A stretch of 64,000 nt of DNA from Patiria pectinifera (taxonomy: Eukaryota > Echinodermata > Asteroidea > Valvatida > Asterinidae). The stretch is from assembly GCA_029964075.1 (NCBI GenBank), contig CM057136.1:434001-498000 (forward strand), written 5' to 3'. Position 1 is the first letter of the stretch. Each line of letters begins with the position of its first letter. The position numbers and the translations under genes were made by a program. Shown here in pieces: positions 1 to 10,076 of this stretch. Under the pieces are notes generated by a model, which saw only the letters and a program-made list of their open reading frames with translations, did no database searches and had not been told where the DNA came from.

Positions 1-1508
1 GTATACGTGCACGAACAGAACAAATAATGAACAGTTCCCTTAATTAAGATAGATAGTATCAATTGCCATATTGAAACCATGTAAAACAGGCCTTAATAGC
101 GAGTCTTTTTCATCGTTGATGTGTACGTTTCTATTTAAGGGATTTCATGGGAACCAATTTAATTCGCCAAATTGTCCCTGCACTGCCTTTCCTTCTTTTC
201 AGGTGAAACATACCCCCCCCCCTCGCTGGCTACGCCTATATGCGGATAATGTTGTGCAAACCCGACCCGGAACAGAAAACGACCCGTCCCGAATCCGACT
301 TCGGCTCAGAACCCGTTGGTTTTTCCATGATCTAAGTCGGGTCGGATCGGGTTTGGTTTTGTGCTTCGATTTTTGTTGCGCCATCTTGTGAAAAACCCGA
401 ACTACACGCAAAACGTATAGGCCCATTTATAGTAGGTAACGTTTAACGAGTCCATCGTACCGTAAGGTAGGCCAACCGGGATAATTCAGTTACAATTTTC
501 ACGCAACAAGTTTGGCCTGGTCAACCTGACCCGATTTTGCTGAGCTTACCTTCATGTTTGTTTACTGTAGAATGGTTTGTTTACTGATGCCAGAAAATTG
601 TTTAAAGCAGCAAACACTTTTCGTGGCCATGGGAAACAGGCCCAATGGATGGTAAAGTTGCAGAATAGTCCTACATCTCTTTTTTGTTGTTGGTATTTCA
701 ATTCCAAACTGGTTATGAGTTGCAGATTATTTTGACCTGCTGAAACAAGCCGAATGCATACACACCTTCCATATTCGCATCATTTCTCCAGGGCTTTTGG
801 ATCCAGAACAAAACAAGACTGCAAGCGAGCCTGTCGTGTCCCAGACCAGTCGTAGTCAGAGCGCTCACAATTGTATTGTAATTGCTACCGAATGGCTGAA
901 CGATCATGGACAGGATTTAGCCCATTCATTGACGTTACGGGGTAATCCAATACGATGGCACGACCCGGTTCTCGAGTCTTCATGAACTTAGATAACCATG
1001 CATATTGTGCAGCCAGTCCGTTGGTCAGTCGGTCCATTTTGCCATTCCTCCATGGTTGGCTAGTCGGTCAGGCAGTGCAGGGGCGGATCCAGGAATGTTT
1101 GGGGGGAGGGTGATTGGCAAAAACTTAAATGTAGACATGTTTTTTTTTCTTGGCCTCCAAAAATCAATGGGGGGGGGGGCTCGTTCCGTACTTTCAATGG
1201 CGATGCTGTTAAAATCCGACGATTATTAACACTATATCACAGAATAGTGTACATATACCCCCTATACCAAGCTGGCTCTGTCCGTTTTTTTGTTCAAAGG
1301 CGGACATTATTACCAGTAAACAAATGTTGGTTGTCAGAGCGGGTGGGGGGGATTCGCATTTTTTTCATGAATTTCTATGAATTGTTTTTTGACAGAGTTT
1401 TTTTTTTTGGGGGGGGGGTGTTGACCTCCCCCCCGGATCCGCGCCTGTGCAGTCAGTGAGATAAAAAGCCCAAACAGGATACTAGCACAAATGTAGGCAA
1501 GTTATTAC
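1..1508. other. No exon found; contains a short TIR element
   Basis: I searched the minus strand for the remaining astacin C-terminal exon and found none. The segment holds a (pseudo)repetitive cccgacccgg-rich stretch near 250-350 and the MITE-like element at 1078-1447. Confidence 0.5.
1078..1447. mobile_element. MITE-like element with CAGGGGCGGATCC ends
   Basis: The left end CAGGGGCGGATCC (1078-1090) is matched by an inverted right end GGATCCGCGCCTG (1435-1447) with one mismatch. The inside is rich in G- and T-homopolymers. The same GCGGATCC-plus-poly-G end recurs singly near 17.77, 35.50, 37.63, 42.75, 47.50 and 54.66 kb, so it is a dispersed family. No clear target duplication is visible. 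Confidence 0.5.
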
Positions 1509-1703
1509 CGTTGATGCGTAGTGCATGATAGACTCTGTGTCATACGGGACGCCATAGGATTCACTCTCATGCATAACGAACTCTTTCTCCTTGCCGTCCT
1601 GGATGTTCTCGTAACGGATTGTGACATACAGCTCTCTATCAATCCTGGCATGTTCGTGCCACCAACCCGCAGTGTGGCCAATCTCGTGCGCTATCGTTCC
1701 TGT
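1509..1703 (-). CDS. Astacin exon 5: zinc-binding helix and Met-turn
   Basis: This exon has 195 nt, exactly 65 codons, phase 0 at both ends. It follows AATGTAG and is followed by GTAATA, a slightly weak donor. It contains TGTIAHEIGHTAGWWHEHAR (three zinc His plus catalytic Glu), then IDRELYVTIRYENI and the Met-turn TESIMHYAST. The plus-strand ORFs over this interval are shadows. Confidence 0.93.
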
Positions 1704-4700
1704 CTACATTAACACCAAAAGAAGTGTAAGTTTAAACATGGAGAAATATGACGCATTGGAATGATTAGTTTGAAATGCGTTTTGGTTCTCCTTACAGCTG
1801 GATCAATAGAAGAAAGAAAAAACACCCGGGAGACTCATGTAATTATTCCAGGATGAAAAGATTTTGTGTAATTGCTTGCGAAGGGGGGATTTTTCTTTTC
1901 GTTTTTTGGTTTGCCTTCCACGTGTAGAATATTATATTGGGGCGGGGAAGGGCACAGAACGGTAAGAGTAAGGGGGGGGGGGTAAATACTTATTTTTACC
2001 TTTATGCTTATCAAGCTTGCAACAAAAACCAAAAGAGACATACATTGTGTTGTTTTGTGGAGACATATCTTAGCTTTTTTTCCGTACTTGGTCTTGTTGG
2101 CGATACCGACTGATTGGGTCCGTATCGCAAGTCCGACGCCCCATATGTCGGACGCCAGTCATCAGTCCAAAATTTCGGAAATATGAGGCGTCGGATTTAT
2201 GAGGCGTCTGATGTATGAGGCATCGGACTTATGTTATTCCGCCTGATATAAGCCGCGGATAAAGCCTGTAACGTGCATTTTCGTCTTAACGTTTTAGTGG
2301 CAACTTAATTTCTCAGTTATAAGTAGTTTTGAACATGTTAATTGATATTTTCCAATGTGCACATCACATCGTTTGCACAAATTTGATATAAAGGGGAATG
2401 TTTCCCCTATGGAACTGTACCACATGAGAGCGATCGCGATGCATCGCTGCCATTGCGTACCAGCCTCGCCTTAATGTATTAGCACCCTGAGATTCACTTA
2501 CCACATCGCATGTATCTTCCTGCAGATGGATGTGTTGTGGAAAGTCATCAATCATCCCTACATCAGAGTAACATCTACGATGGAATCAAGGACTGGTATT
2601 AAACATGACACTTGTTGACTGCACGTTGTGATGTATATATGATGTTTTAAAGGGAAAATACAACATTTGCAAACATCAAAAAATAAAGTTACCAAACTAT
2701 TTTGAAATACGTTGCTAAACTGTTAGTGAATGACCGTCTAATTTATCCTGTAAAATCATGGCACCTGGTATACTGTCATTTTCATGAAAAGTGGTATTTT
2801 CGTATCAATTTCCAACGCTGGTCGGCATCCCAGCGTTGGAAAAAACTTGTTTTTTTTAAATACTGGCCCCAATTGATCATATTTAGTTAGTCCGGTTTTG
2901 TTTCCAATCGATTACACACCTATGAACGGGTACAAGCAAGCTAGACTGGTTCCCTGACCTTACAATTCCCAAACGTCTATAAATTGCTCCGTTTCATTTT
3001 AAATGGAGTCAGGGAACCAAACTACAGGAAAATGACTGTTTTTCTTCGTTTTTATAGCATCTACGAACCCAAAACGTAAAACAGTCGGTGTAACAATATT
3101 TACTATATATAACCAACCCCCCAAATCCATTCATTACAGCAAATTACAGCAAAAGCAAATGATGTATATTCCCTTTAACACTTATAACTATATTCCGTCA
3201 TTTGCAGCTATCCAAAAAGTAACTGACTTAATTATTGTTGAAAAACATACCTGGTTGAAAGGTATTAAGGGAACTAAATTCCCTGTGAACTTATGCTTTC
3301 TGGCAAGCTGTCATTTTGAAGAAATCAACGAAAGAAGGCCTTTCCAACGGCGTAGGAAATTTCCGTTAGAATTTCGCGACATCGCGTAGCTGCATTCGGC
3401 TCAGTAAGAACGTGTCTCGGACGCTGAATTCAGGCCCAATTCAAAAACCATGATTCGGGAAAATTTTGATATGAAATTGAGATCCTAGAATTCTGTTTTT
3501 CTCGGAATATACAGCTGAAACTAAGCTGAAATTCCATCAGGTTAGTTGTTCAGCATCCTTCTTCAGATTTTAAGTACGTTTGTTGCTTCAAACGAACAAA
3601 ATGCACAAATTACAAATGATGGCCTATACCTTTAAAGGGCCATGGGGACTTAAAACGCCATATCGTCTATCACCGCAGTCAACAATTGTTTCGTTAGGCC
3701 TATATCATGCCAATAAGACAAACAAATATAGGCGTGTAACTTAATGTGAAAGAAATCAATGAAATAATAATACTTGGGGAGGCCAATCATCCCTACTCGG
3801 AGCTGGGGTGCTGAAACGCGAAGGACGCGGCTACAACGTGGTCGGGCCGCTGGCACGTAAAGGCGCCTATGGCTGCCGGCCACATCGACTCATATATGAC
3901 CACGGAGCACAGACTAAGATCGAAAGTGATTGATTTTTCCGGAGGGAGGAAAACCGGAGGGCCCGTAGAAAAACCCTCGTGGCACAGGAGCGAACCAACG
4001 TACAACTCTACTCACATGTGATCCGCGGCAAGGATTCGAACCGTGGTCACCTTGGTGAGAGGCGAGCGCTTTACGCACAAGCCACCCATGCCACCACTGC
4101 GGTTTAATCTTTTGGTAACTGCAGGTTGTCCTGCCAGCCATGAGACTGAGCGTTGCAGTTCTTAGTCGAGCGATGTAATAATTTATATGCATCGCAGTGT
4201 TTATTAAGGCTATTTATATGTAACGCTAGTGTGTTGTTTCTGTAGACTGGACACGTGACCGTTCGTGACCATTGAAATACGCCCAATATTATTCGAGTTT
4301 TTAGCAACTTTCACCGTTTCAGCCAAATGCCGTTTCTAATTTGCCAATGAGCGCATTTATTTTTTGCGTGGCCGGGCGGCTTACGTCCCTTTCTTGGCAC
4401 GCGACGATATATGCTATTGTTGGCTGCAACGGCCCCTGTTTTGTTGGTGCATGGAGCCTCGATGGTCTGTAAATGGAATTCGTTTATGTACTTACCCGTT
4501 ATAGCCCTTTTTGAAGACCACACGATGATCCGAATCGGGGGTGCTTGACGGTACGTACTCTTCAAAAGTGACACACGTGTCTTGACGCCACCATTCCATA
4601 GCTTCATTAATCTTGGTAACCATTGTCGCTGAAAATTATATATTTTTTTGTTACATCTTATTAAGAACATGTGCTAACCTTTTCAGTGAAAACCTGTTAA

Positions 4701-7700
4701 TAGTGAAACAGAATAGACACGAGTTGGTAAGTTTACTAATCAAGTGCCTTGACAACACAGTCAGGATAATAAACCCTTAACTATTACTAATCGCTGGGAA
4801 AGCAAGTGACCTCGGTTTTATGGCGAGGTAACTAAATTGTCTTCATCTTTGCCAACCAGTTGTGACTGGTCGGGCATTTTGCCAACAACGGTTTGGTAGA
4901 TTATGGAAAGTGAACGTTGCAAAAAAGAGCAATATTTTATTAAAGATAGAGTATATTATCATTTTTCAGTTTTCCAAAAGTAACTGACGAAAATAACTAT
5001 TGTTGAAAAGCATACTTGGTACAAAAGATAGTTAATGACACTAAACTTCCTGTGAAATGATTCTTTCTGGAAAGCTGCCACTTTTAAGTAAACAATAAAA
5101 AAAGAACGAAATTTCCAAAGATGCGTCTAGTATGGGAAATTTTCTTTAGTAGTTCGTTTTTAATTCGGCGAAGCCGTGAATGGGTGCGCGCAAGCGTTGA
5201 CACGACGCACACGCGCGCGCAGTTGATATTATTCGTCGTTTCAGTGCGTTTCATCGCGTATAGCTGAATTCAGCTGAATGAGAACGTGTCCCAGACGCTT
5301 ATCTATGACGCGTAACGTTAATAACTTTTACCCAATACCTTTAAAGGCATATAGGATCTTTTGCATTTATCCCAAACGTTACCTTCCGAATAGTGCCATA
5401 AAGATCACTTGGATTAAATATCGTAGGCCTACAGGTACTAAACACCCGATGATATTATTCCGTCCGATTCGACTTGTAGTCTGAGTATCACCCGTTATCC
5501 ACGGAGCCAAGTCTCCTGTATAACGTCTGATAGGCCTATGTCAAATCATGCAGATTTATGCGATTTGCACCTCAGCCAATCGGAGTCGACTTTACTAAAT
5601 CGTGACATCATTTTCATTCCCGAATGAGGACTAAAACTGTAATTGGTCAATTCGAATGCAGTTTTGTAATCCAACAACATCCGGGCGGATGTCGTGTAAC
5701 ATAATACAGAGCGCGTGAAGAGCGCGTGACCACAGCCTAAGTGTTGCGGAGTCTATAGGATTTTGTGTATCCATGTGTTTGACACGACAATGGTGAATGA
5801 CCGAAGACCCGATGTAGAAAGCGCCCGCTGATTGGTCAAAATCTAAAGGTTAAGATGCGGTTGTCTTTCACAATTAACCAGCAAAAAAAAATCAATCTGC
5901 TCACGTAAGACCATGGCGAAAGCAGTGGTTTATTACATGGGCTACTCGACTTGCTTTCGTTATATATAAAAAAATAAAAAAAATATAAAGGTTATTTTCC
6001 TATTAGATCACTGACTGATTTGTAGAAATGAAGAGTTATATATTGGCCTAGACACAATCCTGTTTCCTACTAAAAAAGGTTGTGCATGTTTTATTGGTTT
6101 TACTGTTTTCTCAAAAAGTGTAATACCCATTCAGCTGAAACTTCAACAGCTAATGTTTGGAACATCTTCTTTTGGATGGATTAATGAGTGGTGTCATTAT
6201 TGGAAAGGAACACAATGCATTTAAAGCCAATGTTAATATTGGCCTTCAATGCCAATGAATACACATTTAGGTACGGACTAAACGAACATCCGCTTTCCTT
6301 GAACAGTTTTTGAATTGATCGCGCAGTTGTTGGAAGTTAATCAGTTCTCATACATACCTCCGAAGTTTTCATCGATTTGGTAGATGATTTTAGCGTCAGG
6401 CCAGTAACCAGTGCGTACCGCCCTTCGTTTTTGGAGGGCCATCATTCCTTTAACGCTAGTGACGATGTCTTCTGCTTGTTGATGTGTCAGTAGCATGTCA
6501 GACTGGAACGTTCCTGGTGATTCGTGTTGCTCAGGTGGCTCTGGGTGAGGCCCTTCGTCATCACCAACCTGTAATTTGTCCAGTCAAAGTGACGTTTTAT
6601 AGCAATCAATAGACTAGGTCAAATCAAACTAATCGCCCTCAGTTCCTCTGAGTACTTAGCTTTGCAACGAGCGCCAATGATACTCTCAATTCACTACAGA
6701 TTTAAAGCACAAAAAGTACCAAACGACTGCACCAGTAAGCATACTACGACACGGGTTCGATTTCCAACTCTACTACGTGGTTTGTTTCTCATGGTCAGCA
6801 CCGAGCGTTCGGTGACTTTACATCGGCATTACATCATTAAAGGGGCACTAGGTCCTAAAATCCCCGAAAATTTCATGTTTTGGATTGTTTATTTATACTA
6901 TTTCAAACATGTGGTTGAAAGGAAACCAACCTAATGTCTTACCGTTCCCGAGAAAAGACGAAAAAAGCCCGGTTGTTTGCATCGGACATGACGGAGTACG
7001 AATACGTTTTTCATGTCGTTCTCAGTGTACGATATACACGTTGTGTGTCCTGGGAACAGCGGTGACCAATGCAAAAAGTGTGGTTTCTTCAACTTCCGCA
7101 AAGGGCGAACACTTTACGCGTACGAATGAAATCACAACTACCATCCCAACGGCTCGAATTTATGGGGTCGCAAAAGTGGACCCCGAAATTCGTTCTCGCA
7201 CGCATAATACAGGAATAACACAAAAACGCCCAGTTTTTAAAGGATAGTTGTGTGGATGTTTATATCCTAGTTTTAAATGTTCTTTCCGATTAACATAATC
7301 TCGTTCAAAGCGCGTTTTGTAGCCCAATTGGGCTGTTCCAGGACCTAGTGTCCCTTTAACGTCAGGTGTCGTCAGTTTGTTTTAACTATAGTGAATGTTT
7401 GGCATAAAGAACAGAATATAATGATTTTAATCATGACAAGAAAGGAAAGGTTAAAATATACCTGCTGGTTCAAGAGGGGGCGGCCTATGGTTCTCCTTGC
7501 CCCTGACTGACTCCCCAACTGACTGACTGGCTCCCAGACCGACTTCCCGGCTCCCCGACTGACTGACTCCCCGAATGGCTGACTGACTGACTCCCCGACT
7601 CCCCGAATGACTGACTGTCTCCCCGACTGAATTGAAGGTTTTTATTGTTCATACCATTTTTCCTTCATTTTTCAATCACTTTTAAAGGACTATTTTGTAC

Positions 7701-8237
7701 ATGTTAAACATTGAAATAGTCTAAAAAGATTACATACATGACTGTACATGTGCATTAAAATGTTAATATTCTATTCTATTTTGTCTAGTCTGGCTTTAAG
7801 CCAGACTAGACAGATAGAATTGAAAACACTATTCTATAAAAAAAAACGTGTTTTATAAAAAATAAAAAACTGTATACGCATTTCAATCAAATACAATTAT
7901 ATTATTTCAGTGATACTGACTGACTGACGGACTCCCCAACGACTCCCCGACTGACTCCCCGACTCCCCAAATGACTGACCGACTCACTGATGTCACTCGT
8001 TTGTATACGACTTTCTTAAATCTCACCTTGGCCGGAAAGTTTGAAATAGGATTACCCTGTAACGCCATAACAATGGTTATGACAACAATTAAAAGTGTTT
8101 CAAACTATTACACTAGAGATACAAATGTGTTTTACCTCAGGACGAAGTATTGGAGTATCTGGCCCGCTCAGAGCTAGTTTGGTTATCGCAAAGTAAATCA
8201 GGACATGAAGGAACCACTTCATGGCTGTATTGGACAT
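1509..8237 (-). CDS. Astacin (M12A) zinc metalloprotease gene, five exons, 3' end outside window
   Basis: Joining 8237-8136, 6568-6358, 4628-4496, 2574-2502 and 1703-1509 on the minus strand gives one open frame with matching phases at every junction and GT/AG borders. In order it encodes a signal peptide (KWFLHVLIYFAITKLALS), a prodomain with FQSDMLLT (the aspartate-switch region of astacins), a basic activation site (QKRRAV), a mature start near WPDAKIIYQI, the first conserved Cys in RQDTCVTFEE, a CYSDVGM segment, zinc motif HEIGHTAGWWHEHAR (HExxHxxGxxHE) and Met-turn SIMHY. All catalytic residues visible are intact, so an active secreted protease is expected. The last quarter of the catalytic domain and any CUB or other C-terminal domains would lie left of position 1. 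The subfamily (hatching-enzyme, BMP1/tolloid or nephrosin type) cannot be decided without them. Confidence 0.92.
2185..2234 (+). repeat. Short tandem repeat, about 17-bp unit
   Basis: Three consecutive imperfect units of the type tatgaggcgtcggattta are visible here; related words occur slightly upstream at 2130-2160. Confidence 0.55.
2502..2574 (-). CDS. Astacin exon 4: CYSDVGM strand segment
   Basis: This is a 73-nt exon. Its first base completes the Gly codon from exon 3, and 24 codons follow (CYSDVGMIDDFPQHIHLQED then TCDV), ending in phase 0 at GTG|GTAAGT. The G.PQ.I.L...C pattern is the strand just before the zinc helix. It is too short to be found by ORF length; splice phase and family pattern identify it. 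Confidence 0.88.
2640..3420 (+). repeat. Dispersed repeat with CCAACGCTGG hairpin (copy 1)
   Basis: The segment is matched in inverted orientation by 15590-16200: shared blocks include the aagggaaaatacaacatttg end, the hairpin and the ctggttccctgac block. It carries an internal hairpin CCAACGCTGG/CCAGCGTTGG at 2812-2839. Its right part (about 3160-3420) is also related directly to 4955-5300. No coding capacity is recognised. It lies in the first astacin intron after exon 4 (upstream side). Confidence 0.6.
3785..4104 (-). mobile_element. tRNA-derived SINE
   Basis: Read on the minus strand from about 4104, it starts with a box-A-like TGGCTTGTGCG and about 40 bp later has a perfect box B (GGTTCGAATCC), followed by a non-tRNA body with ggtttttctacgggccctcc and ggttttcctccc. 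Internal Pol III boxes with a long unrelated tail define a SINE, not a functional tRNA gene. It sits in the astacin intron between exons 3 and 4. Confidence 0.7.
4496..4628 (-). CDS. Astacin exon 3: N-terminal catalytic subdomain
   Basis: This exon has 133 nt between TTTTCAG and GTAAGT. Its first two bases complete the codon left open by the previous exon (giving Ala), and it ends with two bases of a Gly codon. It encodes TMVTKINEAMEWWRQDTCVT then a segment ending DHRVVFKKGYNG, with the conserved helix (I..AM.WW) and first disulfide Cys of the astacin fold. Confidence 0.9.
4955..5300 (+). repeat. Second copy of the 3160-3420 repeat
   Basis: Shared words with 3180-3420 include ccaaaaagtaactgac, ttgttgaaaa, cctgtgaa and gagaacgtgtcccagacgct, with moderate divergence and insertions. 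It is in the astacin intron between exons 2 and 3. Confidence 0.5.
6358..6568 (-). CDS. Astacin exon 2: prodomain and mature N-terminus
   Basis: This exon has 211 nt, starts in phase 0 after TTACAG and ends one base into a codon at GGAG|GTATGT. It encodes an acidic/proline linker, FQSDMLLTHQQAEDIV (the aspartate that caps the zinc in the zymogen), the basic cleavage site KRR, and the mature start TGYWPDAKIIYQIDENFG. This order is specific to astacin prodomains. Confidence 0.9.
6841..7355. mobile_element. TTAA-flanked MITE (piggyBac-type target site)
   Basis: The element begins AGGGGCACTAGGTCCT and ends AGGACCTAGTGTCCCT, which are inverted repeats with one mismatch in 16. Both sides are flanked by TTAA (6837-6840 and 7356-7359). 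TTAA duplication is the hallmark of piggyBac-like transposition; no transposase is present in the 515 bp. Part of its interior (about 7035-7100) resembles 25010-25085. It lies in astacin intron 1. Confidence 0.75.
7491..7990. repeat. GACTGACTCCCC minisatellite split by an AT-rich block
   Basis: Irregular units of (gactgactccccgaat) occupy 7491-7630 and resume at 7917-7990. The interruption (about 7632-7912) is AT-rich and holds a 31-nt perfect palindrome at 7782-7812 with 15-bp arms (TGTCTAGTCTGGCTT). Confidence 0.7.
8136..8237 (-). CDS. Astacin exon 1: start codon and signal peptide
   Basis: This exon has 34 codons and ends in phase 0 at GAG|GTAAAA. Two in-frame ATGs exist, at 8237 and 8222; the second begins MKWFLHVLIYFAITKLALS, the better signal peptide, so the true start may be 8222. 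A TTTCAG just upstream (8247-8252) could be the acceptor of a 5'-UTR exon. The mature side starts GPDTPILRPE and joins in frame to the prodomain exon at 6568. Confidence 0.85.
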
Positions 8238-8249
8238 GGCAATGCGCTG

Positions 8250-9170
8250 AAACGTAAACACAATGTCTCTCTGTTGAATGCTGATATGATCGTATGCGGC
8301 TGCTATTAAATGACAACTGCTTTAAATACTGTCCTCTTCTTTGATGTGCCGCCAACATATCTCAGGTAATAATTAAAAACCTGTAATGAATTCTCCACCA
8401 TGCTTTGATGAAGTTATTTTGGCATGAATTACACAGTGCAAAGATACTTATACACGCCCGTCAAGCGCATAATCTTAATGGTTGAATGCATCATTGTTAT
8501 GAACAGATATATTTTCAAGATATGAACGGTGCAAACAGTATTAATGACGGGATGAAGTGTATCGGCACGATTTAAAAAGCAAACATTCTAAAGCCTTAAA
8601 TTAGAAAACAAGCAAGCTATATTTTAAATTCAAATTTTGGATTAACTGATGAGGCAATTATAATTGGCATTCGTCGGAAAGATTTTTCTTGTTATAAAAA
8701 GCAACACATACAATGTAAAGAGATAGTGGTAAAAATTATTTGTGTTTTGATTATTCAGTCCAATTTTCAATGCACTAATTTACATGCACGCTCACGCCCG
8801 CGCCCGCACCTACGCGCACGCCCACGCGCACGCGCAATGAATGATCACGCGCATTCTCACGCAAGGACAACAAAAGAATCAAAGCTGTACACGGTAGCAA
8901 AATATTTCGCTTAATGCTGACATGCATTTCATGAGATGAGGTAAAGAGATGTTTGATGCTTTGGATGCCGACAAAATGTCGCTGTTCTCTTGCCAAGAAA
9001 ATGACACCGATCACAAGCGCTGTGAGCTACGGCAGGGTGAGTGTTTGCTGTTTAATACGAAAACGTGATATCATGTGTGTCGAAGAACAAACTGTCACTG
9101 TGTCTTGAACAAAGGCAAATCAGAAATGTGTCACTTCTTTCATTTGCCAGACTAAGGTATGGCTTAGGCC
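8250..9170. other. Intergenic, upstream of astacin exon 1
   Basis: No coding exon recognised. At 8788-8860 there is an alternating purine/pyrimidine run (cacgcccgcgcccgcacc and similar) with Z-DNA-like character. A promoter for the astacin gene should lie here, but no convincing TATA/initiator pair could be chosen. Confidence 0.4.
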
Positions 9171-9172
9171 AA

Positions 9173-9975
9173 CATTAGTCCGAGTAACTAGGACTCTACG
9201 AATCGCCTTTTTTAACATGTGGATATGGTCAGGCGATAGTAGGGTCCTAGGATCTTAGAGTACATGGTACCAATAACCTATTTTGACCATTTTCACTCGT
9301 ACCCCCTATCAAAATTTTCAGATTTCATCCCCAAAACAATCTTCAAACTGCCTGATTCGCCTTTGTAGGCTTCAGTGGGAATTGGAAATACAAATGGTGG
9401 TGGTTAGGCTCACATACCTTTGGGAAGAAAAGAGACATTTCACCTTCAATTCGGGAAACATCCTTGTCACAAACGCCTTGTTGGAGGCTGCCATTTTGAA
9501 TTCAGGAAAAATTGACTGGCATCAGACAAACGAATCGCAGGGCACTTTGATTGGTCACCTGGATTGGTGACCAATCAAAGTGCCCTGTGATTGGTCTGTC
9601 TGATGCCAGTGACCAATCAAAGTGCCCTGTGATTGGTCTTAGCCAGTCAATTTGTCCTGAATTCAAAATGGCTGCCTCCAACAAGGCGTTTGTGACTTGG
9701 ATGATTCCCGAATTGAAGGTGAAATTTCGCTTTTCTTCCCAAAGGTACCACCATTTGTATTTTCAATTCCCACTGAAGCCTACAGGGGTGCATCGGGCAG
9801 TTTGAGACTGTTTTGGGGGTGAAATCTGAAGATTTTGATAGGGGGTACGAGTGAAAATGGTCAAAATAGGTTATTGGTATCGCCATGTTCTATAAGATTC
9901 TAGGACCCTACTATCGCCCGACCATCTCCAAATGTAAAAAAAAGGCGATTTGTAGAGTACTAGTTACTCGAACTA
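9173..9975. mobile_element. 0.8-kb foldback element
   Basis: The left arm (about 9173-9548) and right arm (about 9568-9975) are long inverted repeats of each other, with outer ends gtccgagtaactagga and tagttactcgaactagg. The centre has copies of gaccaatcaaagtgccctg. ORFs on both strands (9283-9570, 9551-9805 and their complements) are by-products of the symmetry. No transposase. Confidence 0.75.
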
Positions 9976-10076
9976 GGCTTACATGTACATAGGCCTTCTA
10001 TAATCTCCTTTTGGTGCGGTAGTTTCGTTAAAAGCAATACAACTTGATCAAAATGTTCAGATGGGTGCATAACAAC

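Noticed and set aside
4022-4104. Candidate tRNA gene (perfect box B, box A)
   Set aside because: No acceptor stem or complete cloverleaf, and it continues into a SINE body; treated as SINE.
9283-9886. Four overlapping ORFs of 60-95 codons
   Set aside because: They mirror each other because the region is an inverted repeat; no protein-like motif.
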